Source: Candidatus Dormiibacterota bacterium
Lineage (GTDB): Bacteria; Chloroflexota; Dormibacteria; Aeolococcales; Aeolococcaceae
Direction: 5' to 3'
Length of the DNA: 6,034 nucleotides
NCBI GenBank assembly: GCA_027451645.1
Contig: DAIDIX010000094.1
Span: forward strand, 1,079-7,112
Shown here piece by piece: positions 1 to 6,034 of this stretch. Position 1 is the stretch's first letter. Every line of letters begins with the position of its first letter. The position numbers and the translations under genes were made by a program. Below the pieces are notes generated by a model that ran no database searches, was not told the origin of the DNA, and saw only the letters and a list, made by a program, of their open reading frames with translations.

Positions 1-1423
1 CTTCGAGAGGCATTGATATCGCATGGTAAAGAGCATCAGCCTGTCCATCCACATCGAAGGGGTCAACGCCAACAGCTCCTTCCCTGAGCTCCTCGAATGC
101 GCCCGCATTCTCGCTGAGAACGAGCACGGCATCATCCTTGCTGCAGATCATCCCCTCCTTTGCAACGAGATTCATGCCATCGAAGACTGGATTCACATAG
201 AGAACATCACACAGCTCGTATGCTGCCACCCCCTTTGGCCTGTTGTCTTCATGTTCCAGCCTGATGGGAACCCATGACGGAGTTCCGAAACGGGCATTGA
301 TCCGTGCAATGTCATTCTGTATGCTGCGGAAATACTCCTGGTACTCGGGCACATTTTGCCGTGTAGGAATGAGAAAGGCCCAGAACTCAACGTGCTCACG
401 AAGTTCCGGGTGCTTCTCCAGGAGACGCTCATATGCAAGGAATCCCCGACGGATGTTCTTTGTGAGATCTGTCCTGTCAACACGCAGAATGCATGATCTC
501 TGTGGCCTTCCCGATCGTTCACGTGTGAACTGGTCCCGGTATGCTGCCGTTTCCTTGCTGGCCTGCATCTCTTCAAACTCCCCAGGACTGATGCTGATGG
601 GATATGAATGCACCTCGATACGTCTTCCCCCTGGTGCAATGATGGTGCCCTGTGACCTGTCCACGTCGTACCGAAGTTCCTGTTGAACCGTATCCATGAA
701 CTGCTGGGCATCACGCGATGTCTGAAATCCAAGAATGCTGCAGCCAAGCATGCCGTGGAGTATGTCATGCCGCATGTATTTCGGTATGAGTTTCCAGTAC
801 TGTGCACCTGGCCATGGAATATGGACGAACTGCTGGATGATGGCATCGGGCAGGGCCTTTCGCACTTCACCAGCGACACAGTAGAGCTGATAGTCCTGGA
901 TAAGGATTACTGGGGATGTGCTGGAACTGGAAGCTTCCTCAACAATCGCCCTCGCAAAAAGACTGTTCACTTTCCTGTAGCCTTCGTTCCAGGACCGTTC
1001 CAGCTCTGCAGTATGCGTAGGACCCTGCGCAGCATCCCAAAGATAATGCTGCAGGAACCAGAGCAGCGGATTGCTCACAACGTTGTAGTGATCGTTGTAC
1101 TCAGCTGCAGTGGGCTGCACAAGACGGATGCGATATGTCCTTCCATCCGGGGAAGCTACACGTCCCCGTGACTGCTCAAGAGAGGCCCTGAGGAGTTCGT
1201 CACCAGGAGCGCCTGCACCAATCCAGAGTGAGCGGGTTGAACTGGCAAGTTCACTGAGCGCAGTAACGAGTCCGCCAGCGCCCATCACAACCTTGCGGTA
1301 TGGCATGCCTGTGGCAGGATCTACCAGTTCCTTGATGGAAACAGGAGCACGATTGGCGGCTATGATGAGCGGTCTGTCTCCAATGAGACTGCGGTACCGC
1401 TGTATAACGGATTCTCGTGTCAC
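1..1423 (-). CDS. otsA: Trehalose-6-phosphate synthase-like GT20 glycosyltransferase, 3' end outside window
   Basis: The frame is open from 1438 to the left edge, giving 474 codons from the GTG at 1423 and no stop, so the C-terminus is cut off. GT20 enzymes transfer glucose from a nucleotide sugar to glucose 6-phosphate in the cytoplasm, making trehalose 6-phosphate. By comparison with E. coli OtsA the visible key residues are NR at 24-25, the glycine loop GAGGLVTAL at 48-56, Y113 and W122, D177 in LIQDYQL, H201 in HIPWP, R317 and K322 in VDRTDLTKN, R355, and D415 to E423 in DGMNLVAKE. All the spacings fit. OtsA ends about 40-50 residues after the point reached here, so a single-domain enzyme is likely, although a fused phosphatase cannot be excluded. 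A GTG at 1432 is an alternative start; neither has a strong Shine-Dalgarno (only GGGG close to 1423). The 91-bp gap to the cpaF-like gene shows no clear terminator or promoter. Odd points are HIPWPGAQYW instead of HIPFPSPE and Ala70 where OtsA has Trp, so the exact acceptor is uncertain. Confidence 0.9.
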   Translation of the reverse strand, partial: MTRESVIQRYRSLIGDRPLIIAANRAPVSIKELVDPATGMPYRKVVMGAGGLVTALSELASSTRSLWIGAGAPGDELLRASLEQSRGRVASPDGRTYRIRLVQPTAAEYNDHYNVVSNPLLWFLQHYLWDAAQGPTHTAELERSWNEGYRKVNSLFARAIVEEASSSSTSPVILIQDYQLYCVAGEVRKALPDAIIQQFVHIPWPGAQYWKLIPKYMRHDILHGMLGCSILGFQTSRDAQQFMDTVQQELRYDVDRSQGTIIAPGGRRIEVHSYPISISPGEFEEMQASKETAAYRDQFTRERSGRPQRSCILRVDRTDLTKNIRRGFLAYERLLEKHPELREHVEFWAFLIPTRQNVPEYQEYFRSIQNDIARINARFGTPSWVPIRLEHEDNRPKGVAAYELCDVLYVNPVFDGMNLVAKEGMICSKDDAVLVLSENAGAFEELREGAVGVDPFDVDGQADALYHAISMPLE

Positions 1424-1514
1424 GATCCCCACTGTACGTCATCGACATGGACAGAAAACGGACAACTGACCTGTTTCTCGCTGTAGCCGCATTCACAACT
1501 GCAGCGTTCCGAGG

Positions 1515-2960
1515 TTACTCGCCCTGCAGCAGTGCCAGCTCGCGCTCCCGTTCGGACTCGTACAGCTCACGCGTGATCCCTGCATGTGCAAGAAGCTCAT
1601 CCGATGGCTGAACGGGAACAAACATGTCTTCAGTAATGTTCTGCCCTGATGAACTGAAGTGCTCCATGTACATCGTCATTGTGCCCGATGCTGAGTGGAA
1701 GCCAACGACATTGCCATCTGGATCCATGCCAAGCTGCTCATAGACAAATATTGGAGTGACGAAGACATCGTCACCATCAATGCCTGTTATCTCCGAGATG
1801 TTGACGACCTTGCGCGTGCCATCACGGAGGCGCGTCTGATGAACGATAATGTTGATTGCTGATGCAATCTGCTCCCGGATTGCCCGTGATGGGAGTTCAG
1901 CACCACCCATGAGCACAAGCGTTTCCAGTCGAGGAATGACCTCACGGGCTGAGTTCGCATGGATTGTCGTGAGTGAACCGTCGTGACCAGTGTTCATTGC
2001 CTGTAACATGTCGAGTGCTTCTGGTCCACGGCATTCTCCAATGACAATCCTGTCCGGACGCATTCGGAGGCTGTTGATGACAAGGTCCCTCATTGTGACC
2101 CGCCCTTTCCCTTCAACGTTTGCCGGGCGGGTTTCAAGAGGAACAACATGCATCTGGTGGAGTTTGAGCTCTGCAGCGTCCTCAATGGTGACAATGCGTT
2201 CATCCGGCGGTATGAAGTCGCTCAGAATGTTGAGTGTCGTCGTCTTGCCCGAACCACCACCTCCACTGACTGCAATATTGAGACGCGAGTTCACTGCTGC
2301 CTGGAGATACTCCATCATTGCCTGAGTCATAGTGCCATTTGTCACGAGATCCTGGATTGTCAGGGATTCCTTCTCGAACTTTCGGATGGTGATTGTCGGA
2401 CCCTTGAGAGAAAGCGGTGGAATGATGATGTTCACTCGGGAGCCATCCTGAAGTCGGGCATCAACCATTGGAGAGGATTCATCAATGCGGCGCCCCATGC
2501 GGGCTACAATTCGGTCAATGATCTGGAGCAGCTGTGCATTGCTGTCAAACTTCACTTGGCTCTTGCGTATGACACCGCTCTGCTCCACGTACACGTTCTT
2601 TGCAGAGTTGATCATGATGTCAGTGACTGTGGGATCCTCAAGCAGCTCATCAAGCGGACCAAGTCCAAGAACATCGTGCTCAACCATCTCGACAACACGC
2701 TGCCGTTCGGTTCGGGAGAACACGATGTTCTGTCGAGCAGCAGCCTCATTGACGAGGTCCTGAATGCGCTGCCGCACAAGATCTGACTGCTGGGAATTCG
2801 TGCGGCCAGCCATTTCCTCGACAAGGCGGTCATGCACATCCTGACGGAGATCGATGTAGGTGTTCTCTCCATCCTCTGCCCCTCTGGCAGGCTTGCCAGG
2901 TCCAAGTCGACCAAGAAGACCCTTCCCTTTTGACTGGTCATTCTGGACTTCGTCGGCCAT
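1515..2960 (-). CDS. cpaF: CpaF/TadA-type type II/IV secretion system ATPase
   Basis: This 481-residue protein is a cytoplasmic hexameric ATPase of the kind that powers Tad/Flp pilus assembly or related secretion. A charged, Gly/Pro-rich leader (about 1-35) is followed by the N-terminal domain, with DLRQDVHDRLVEEM at 37-50 and FGPLDELL-like text (GLGPLDELLEDP, 99-110), then the RecA-like ATPase domain. Walker A is GGGGSGKT at 233-240, the acidic box is IVTIEDAAEL at 256-265, Walker B is RIVIGECRG at 304-312, and the His box is TGHDGSLTTIHANS at 324-337. Length and motif order match full-length CpaF. The start at 2960 is chosen because AAGGAGG lies four bases upstream; an in-frame ATG at 2984 would add eight residues but would place the ribosome binding site inside the gene. 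No TadB, TadC, TadZ or pilin gene is in view, so the ATPase is either an orphan or at the edge of a larger cluster. The P-loop has Gly where CpaF usually has Thr (GGTGSGKT), which still satisfies GxxxxGKT. The family call is secure; the exact pilus or secretion role is inferred. Confidence 0.95.
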   Translation of the reverse strand: MADEVQNDQSKGKGLLGRLGPGKPARGAEDGENTYIDLRQDVHDRLVEEMAGRTNSQQSDLVRQRIQDLVNEAAARQNIVFSRTERQRVVEMVEHDVLGLGPLDELLEDPTVTDIMINSAKNVYVEQSGVIRKSQVKFDSNAQLLQIIDRIVARMGRRIDESSPMVDARLQDGSRVNIIIPPLSLKGPTITIRKFEKESLTIQDLVTNGTMTQAMMEYLQAAVNSRLNIAVSGGGGSGKTTTLNILSDFIPPDERIVTIEDAAELKLHQMHVVPLETRPANVEGKGRVTMRDLVINSLRMRPDRIVIGECRGPEALDMLQAMNTGHDGSLTTIHANSAREVIPRLETLVLMGGAELPSRAIREQIASAINIIVHQTRLRDGTRKVVNISEITGIDGDDVFVTPIFVYEQLGMDPDGNVVGFHSASGTMTMYMEHFSSSGQNITEDMFVPVQPSDELLAHAGITRELYESERERELALLQGE

Positions 2961-2964
2961 ACAT

Positions 2965-2971
2965 CCTCCTT
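2965..2971 (-). promoter_or_regulatory. Ribosome binding site of the cpaF-like gene
   Basis: On the minus strand AAGGAGG is followed by ATGT and then the ATG at 2960. It is nearly a full anti-16S match at slightly short spacing, and it decides this start over the upstream in-frame ATG at 2984. Confidence 0.85.
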
Positions 2972-3032
2972 GCTGCACAGCCATGCGGGCATCGTGCTAC
3001 GAGATCATGCTACCTCACAATCAATTGGACTG

Positions 3033-3068
3033 CGTGTCACACGGTGCAACAGTTTCGTTGAACGTGTG
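3033..3068 (-). repeat. Inverted repeats between upp and cpaF (possible hairpin)
   Basis: Reading the minus strand, CACACG (3068-3063) can pair with CGTGTG (3043-3038), and an inner CAAC (3060-3057) with GTTG (3050-3047) around a six-base loop, GAAACT. The structure begins 18 bases after the upp stop codon. An overlapping 11-base palindrome, CGTGT-G-ACACG, occupies 3033-3043 and would compete with it. There is no run of T after the stem, so it is not a classic intrinsic terminator. It could be a weak terminator, an mRNA 3'-end structure or a protein site. The pairing is seen in the sequence; the function is unknown. Confidence 0.4.
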
Positions 3069-3085
3069 TGGCAGACACTGCAAGC

Positions 3086-3739
3086 TCAGTCAACTGTCCC
3101 GAAGTATCGGTCTCCGAAGTCTCCAAGTCCTGGAAGGATGTACTTCTTTGCATTGAGCTCACGGTCAATGACTGCTGTCACAATTGCCACATCAGGATGC
3201 TGCTCTTCAATGGCACGGATTCCTTCAGGGACTGCCACAATGCACGCAAGACGGATGTGCTTCGCATTCTTCTCCTTGAGAAGTTCAATCGTCTGGATTG
3301 CGGACCCACCAGTTGCAAGCATTGGATCGAGAATAATTGTCTCAGCATCAGCAAGATGCGATGGAAGCTTCTGATAGTAGCTTCTGGCAATGGCTGTCAT
3401 CTCATCACGTTCTAGACCGACGAAACCCACTTTGCTCTGTGGAACGATATCGCTCATCGCATCAAGCATTGCAAGTCCTGCTCGCAGTACGGGAACGAAG
3501 ATGACATTCGTATTGAGTCGATGTCCAACAGTCTCTTCGAGTGGTGTCTGTACTCGTACCTCTTCCACAGGAAGATGGTCAAGCACGTAGGAGGCAATAA
3601 GGACAGTGATTGCCCTGGCATGCCGACGGAATGCATCAGTTGTTGTACCAGCATCGCGAAGTATGGTGAGCGAGTGATCGATGAGCGGATGATGGACAAC
3701 TCGGACCTGTCTCTCAGCTGCAGTAAGCTCAGTATTCAC
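3086..3739 (-). CDS. upp: Uracil phosphoribosyltransferase
   Basis: This enzyme makes UMP and pyrophosphate from uracil and PRPP in pyrimidine salvage, and is a soluble cytoplasmic protein. From the GTG at 3739 the protein has 217 residues, close to the usual 208-210. It shows HHPLIDHSLTILRD near the N-terminus (16-29), VPVLRAGLAM at 82-91, the PRPP-binding loop ILDPMLATGGSA at 136-147, and the C-terminal uracil-binding segment YILPGLGDFGDRYFGT at 200-215, all typical of Upp. The start is supported by AAGGAG five bases upstream and by alignment with the family N-terminus. An in-frame ATG at 3847 overlaps the stop of the upstream GH15-like gene (ATGA) and would add 36 residues unlike any Upp N-terminus, so it is less likely. 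The gene follows the GH15-like gene after 104 bp and precedes the cpaF-like gene by 125 bp. No PyrR-type attenuator or uracil-responsive leader is recognised. Confidence 0.96.
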   Translation of the reverse strand: MNTELTAAERQVRVVHHPLIDHSLTILRDAGTTTDAFRRHARAITVLIASYVLDHLPVEEVRVQTPLEETVGHRLNTNVIFVPVLRAGLAMLDAMSDIVPQSKVGFVGLERDEMTAIARSYYQKLPSHLADAETIILDPMLATGGSAIQTIELLKEKNAKHIRLACIVAVPEGIRAIEEQHPDVAIVTAVIDRELNAKKYILPGLGDFGDRYFGTVD

Positions 3740-3744
3740 AGCCT

Positions 3745-3750
3745 CTCCTT
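3745..3750 (-). promoter_or_regulatory. Ribosome binding site of upp
   Basis: AAGGAG on the minus strand lies five bases before the GTG at 3739. It supports that start over the longer in-frame ATG at 3847, which has only GAGG one base away and is therefore poorly spaced. Confidence 0.8.
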
Positions 3751-3784
3751 CACGTGCGTTTTCCACTTCCCGATCAGGATACCA

Positions 3785-3830
3785 GCAGCAGTTCACCAAC
3801 TGTGAGTGAACGTGTTGAGAAACCTGCTGC
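3785..3830 (-). repeat. Nested inverted repeats upstream of upp
   Basis: GTTCAC and GTGAAC (3791-3796 and 3806-3811) form a perfect 6-base inverted repeat around nine bases. Outside it, GCAGCAG (3785-3791) and CTGCTGC (3824-3830) form a second 7-base pair of arms, sharing one base with the inner repeat. The whole lies in the 104-bp gap between the GH15-like stop and the upp start, 35 or more bases before the ribosome binding site. It might be an operator or an mRNA leader structure. No good -35/-10 pair is visible around it. The symmetry is seen; the role is a guess. Confidence 0.35.
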
Positions 3831-3843
3831 ACATGGAGTGGGC

Positions 3844-5100
3844 TCATACCTCAAGTGGAAAGAGCTCACTGCATGAATCAATGGCACGGATGAGATTCAC
3901 TTGAGCCCACAGAAGTCCCACATGATCATTCGGGACCCAGTGTCCATCTTCGAGAAAGAATGCCTCAGGTATGCGCCACTCCCCGGATGGAAGTTCCACT
4001 ATCTGTGCGAGCGCTCTGTTGAGATAAAGCACTGCATGCTGGTGACCGCTACTGCCCTGTGCCACATAGTACATCGCCAGGAGTGAGTCGAAAAGTGTCC
4101 ATTGGGCTTCATCCCCCGGGGTGAGGAAAGCATTCCTCGTTTCCATGTCGGATTCATCGCTGAAATCGCTTGCACGAACCCCTATGGCAAAGTGGGAACG
4201 GTAGTCGGGTGCCCAGTAGCTGTCCCCCCGATACCGCGCAATGCCAATTGTTCCCACTAGCTCTGCCTCAACATCAGCAATGATCCGTGCAGCCATCTCT
4301 CCTTCCACGACGCCTAGCGGTTCAATGAGACCAATGAGTGCAGCATCAGTTGCTCGCTCGTGCAGTCCCCCACGAGTCTCGTAGGGCAGAATGTTTTCGA
4401 GTGCAGCCTGGCCTGCCGAGAAGAGCGCTGCAGCCCGTGTGCCGTATGGAAGGCAGGGTTCAATTGCACGAATGCCAGCTAGTACAGTACCGATACTTGA
4501 TGCATTGCATTTCTTCACCTCTTCCCAATGACCGCTGTCCGCATCTTCCCAGTAGCGGATGTGTTCAAGGTACTCAAGGATCCGATCAAGCAGGTGTATA
4601 TCCTTGGGGCTGAATGCAAGGATGCCTTCATGTACAGCTGTGCCCATAAGCAGGAGTGCATAGCCGATAGAATCGTTCTGGGCATTTGCCCACTCTGAAC
4701 GGGGTGCTGAGGCGTCCCCCGCAAAGCGTGATGGAATGCGAAGCTCATTCGGAAGGGGAATATCCCGAGAGGCGATAGCGCGCTCTATCGTTGGCAGGGC
4801 TTCATGAAGGGCATGCAGGACACCTCGCACTGCTCGGGATGACTGTACCTTCTCACCGTGGGCAAGCAGCCCAAGGGCAACACAGGAACTGTCTCGGAGC
4901 CATGCATTTGCGTATCCGGTCTTGTCATCATCAAGACTTGTCTGTATTGCAGGAAAGAGTCCACTTGCAAGCTGCGGAAATGCGAGACAGCCATGAGTAT
5001 CAAGGGCTGCAAGCAGCATTGCTGCATTTCCGCCATCTGAGAGGAGCTTATGCAGGGCTGGCGCATGCCAGACAGTCTCGTGGGAAAGTGGCCCCGTCAC
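3844..5100 (-). CDS. Compact GH15 / phosphorylase-kinase-like (alpha/alpha)6-barrel protein
   Basis: This 418-residue protein resembles the catalytic barrel of GH15 glucoamylases/trehalases and the related phosphorylase kinase alpha/beta subunits. Visible landmarks are GYANAWLRDSS at 62-72, WANAQNDSIGYALLLM at 137-152, GHWEEVKKCNASSIG at 190-204, RYRGDSYWAPDYRSHF at 289-304, EAQWTLFDSLLAMYY at 331-345, and IPEAFF followed by GLLWAQVNLI at 377-404. By analogy with GH15, E193 (in HWEE) would be the general acid and E379 (in IPEAF) the general base; this is an inference. The usual bacterial GH15 N-terminal beta-sandwich is absent and there is no signal peptide, so it should act in the cytoplasm on short alpha-glucosides or maltodextrins, or be non-catalytic. 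The GTG start at 5100 overlaps the upstream GH13 stop (GTGA) and has AGGAG seven bases before it, indicating translational coupling. The family is fairly sure, the substrate unknown; glucoamylase, trehalase-like or a regulatory role are all possible. Confidence 0.82.
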   Translation of the reverse strand: MTGPLSHETVWHAPALHKLLSDGGNAAMLLAALDTHGCLAFPQLASGLFPAIQTSLDDDKTGYANAWLRDSSCVALGLLAHGEKVQSSRAVRGVLHALHEALPTIERAIASRDIPLPNELRIPSRFAGDASAPRSEWANAQNDSIGYALLLMGTAVHEGILAFSPKDIHLLDRILEYLEHIRYWEDADSGHWEEVKKCNASSIGTVLAGIRAIEPCLPYGTRAAALFSAGQAALENILPYETRGGLHERATDAALIGLIEPLGVVEGEMAARIIADVEAELVGTIGIARYRGDSYWAPDYRSHFAIGVRASDFSDESDMETRNAFLTPGDEAQWTLFDSLLAMYYVAQGSSGHQHAVLYLNRALAQIVELPSGEWRIPEAFFLEDGHWVPNDHVGLLWAQVNLIRAIDSCSELFPLEV

Positions 5101-6034
5101 TGTCGAACTCCTGTCAGTCGCTGGTAGGTGGCAAAGAGTGGATGGTGCACATCACGGTCTGATGCAGGGGGCATGGGCTGGCGTGCAAGGATGTCTGAAT
5201 GTCCGGAACCGTGTTCGAAGCTTGCTGATTGGGTCATCCCGAACTCTGAGCCGTAGTAGATGAGTTTCGGCTGATCGATCGCAAACTGGAGTTCGATTGC
5301 CTGGGATATGCGTTCAAGATCATTGTGTCCAGTCCAGGCAATGCGGTCCAGATCGTGATTGTCGAGCTGGGTGACTGCAATGGCAGATGGAGGCAGTGAT
5401 TCGACATGATGTCGTATCCGTTGCTGTGTCACCTTCCGTGATTTCCTGCCACTGACAAAGTCAACAATAATCTCCTGAAAGGTGAAATCGAGAAACCCGT
5501 CAAATACGTCTTTGTAGGCAAGCATCAGTGCATGATGCTGCATGGGAAGGCTCCCATGTGCACGAAGATCTGAGACAGATATCGGGAGTGCGAGGAGGTT
5601 CCTGTGCTTCCTGAAATCCACTCCATGGAGATTTGCCTCTGCAAGAAGGAAGACTTCAGGTTTCACAGCAATCATGGAATCACGGAATGCTCTCCAGAAG
5701 GCTACTGGGGGGCCAATCACATGGTCGAGTCTCAGGGCATCGATATCGAATGTTGTGAGCCAGTACTGTGCAGCCCCGATGAGATAGTCCCAAACATCTT
5801 CGTTGTCAAAATTGAACTGCGGAAGAACGGGCAGGTTTTGGAAACACCGATATGCATCGGGGTATGAAGTGAAGCGGAACCAGTTTCTGTACCTGCTCCC
5901 GGGTTCTGACCTTGCCTCAGTGAAGAAGGGGTGGTGGACTGAGCAGTGATTGGGAACAAAGTCGATCATCACACGGATTCCCCGTGAATGAGCACCTTCA
6001 ACCAATGAACGGAGGTCCGCATCCGTTCCAAATC
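5097..6034 (-). CDS. GH13 alpha-amylase-superfamily glycosidase, 5' end outside window
   Basis: The frame is open to the right edge. The first visible residues, FGTDADLRSLVEGAHSRG, match the barrel segment that precedes motif I in GH13 enzymes, so the TTG at 6005 is an internal codon and not the start. There are 311 visible residues. In that numbering motif I is DFVPNH (24-29), a short domain B ends in LPQFN (the place of MPKLN in neopullulanase-like enzymes), motif II is ALRLDH with nucleophile D103, motif III is LLAEAN with acid E132, and motif IV is LDNHD with D227. The enzyme should therefore be an active retaining hydrolase or transglycosylase on alpha-glucosidic bonds, of the cyclomaltodextrinase/neopullulanase/oligo-1,6-glucosidase type; the exact specificity cannot be read. 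It ends about 84 residues after motif IV at HHPLFATYQRLTGVRQ, the normal end of the barrel, so the C-terminal beta-sandwich (domain C) appears to be missing. The stop overlaps the start of the GH15-like gene by four bases. Confidence 0.92.
   Translation of the reverse strand, partial: FGTDADLRSLVEGAHSRGIRVMIDFVPNHCSVHHPFFTEARSEPGSRYRNWFRFTSYPDAYRCFQNLPVLPQFNFDNEDVWDYLIGAAQYWLTTFDIDALRLDHVIGPPVAFWRAFRDSMIAVKPEVFLLAEANLHGVDFRKHRNLLALPISVSDLRAHGSLPMQHHALMLAYKDVFDGFLDFTFQEIIVDFVSGRKSRKVTQQRIRHHVESLPPSAIAVTQLDNHDLDRIAWTGHNDLERISQAIELQFAIDQPKLIYYGSEFGMTQSASFEHGSGHSDILARQPMPPASDRDVHHPLFATYQRLTGVRQ
5108..5112 (-). promoter_or_regulatory. Ribosome binding site of the GH15-like gene
   Basis: AGGAG on the minus strand lies inside the last codons of the GH13 gene, seven bases before the GTG at 5100. 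Together with the GTGA overlap it supports coupled translation of the two genes. Confidence 0.75.

Noticed and set aside
193..879. A 228-residue minus-strand reading frame over the left part of the window
   Set aside because: It lies in another frame of the GT20 gene, which covers the same bases with well-conserved motifs. The frame has low-complexity Ser/Arg/His-rich text and no recognisable domain.
1424..1514. A terminator or promoter between the cpaF-like gene and the GT20 gene
   Set aside because: Only a weak CGCTG/CAGCG pair with an 18-base loop is present, with no T-run and no convincing -35/-10 pair.
2148..2786. A 212-residue plus-strand reading frame opposite the cpaF-like gene, and several similar plus-strand frames (243-686, 683-1171, 4791-5162)
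   Set aside because: They are antisense to genes with strong family motifs, have no ribosome binding site I could find, and read as Cys/Ser/His-rich shadow translations.
2961..3032. A promoter for the cpaF-like gene in the gap after upp (for example TTGCAC at 3045-3050 with a weak -10)
   Set aside because: The best hexamer pairs match only about half of the consensus positions, which is no better than expected by chance.
5097..6005. The GH13 protein starting at the TTG at 6005
   Set aside because: The frame stays open to the right edge, and the nine residues before it match the GH13 barrel, so the real start is beyond the window.
1..6034. CRISPR array, tRNA or rRNA gene, insertion sequence, prophage or defence genes
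   Set aside because: No regularly spaced repeats, cloverleaf, transposase motifs or terminal inverted repeats were seen; nearly all bases are taken by five conserved genes.

Overview
The window is a protein-coding stretch of a bacterial chromosome with about half G+C. Five genes all lie on the minus strand, so the reading order runs from the right edge to the left. In that order they are: a glycoside hydrolase family 13 (alpha-amylase superfamily) enzyme whose start lies beyond the right edge; a compact GH15/phosphorylase-kinase-like (alpha/alpha)6-barrel protein; uracil phosphoribosyltransferase (upp); a CpaF/TadA-type secretion ATPase; and a GT20 trehalose-6-phosphate synthase-like glycosyltransferase whose end lies beyond the left edge. 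Both edge genes are easy to miss because neither has both a start and a stop inside the window.

Right part (3844-6034): the GH13 and GH15-like genes overlap by four bases (GTGA), and the second has a good Shine-Dalgarno inside the end of the first. They look like a translationally coupled pair acting on alpha-glucans or maltodextrins. The GH13 protein has all four catalytic motifs but stops soon after motif IV, without room for the usual C-terminal beta-sandwich. The GH15-like protein is only the barrel, with no N-terminal beta-sandwich.

Middle (2961-3843): upp is a standard salvage gene with a strong ribosome binding site. It is flanked by short non-coding gaps carrying inverted repeats and a shared 9-base direct repeat. 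No convincing promoter or U-tract terminator is visible.

Left part (1-2960): a full-length CpaF-like ATPase stands without other Tad/Flp pilus genes in view. It is followed after 91 bp by the GT20 gene, which keeps the OtsA catalytic residues but has changes around the substrate pocket.

The organism cannot be named with certainty. Strong GGAG-type ribosome binding sites, GTG starts, a Tad-type ATPase and a GT20 enzyme of the VDRT-x-x-x-K type would fit Chloroflexota or a related Gram-positive-like lineage, but this is a weak inference. The genes suggest ordinary metabolism: alpha-glucan turnover and trehalose or related compatible-solute synthesis, with pyrimidine salvage and a pilus or secretion motor in between. 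I see no mobile element, CRISPR array, RNA gene or clear new defence-like system, and no gap above about 130 bases.
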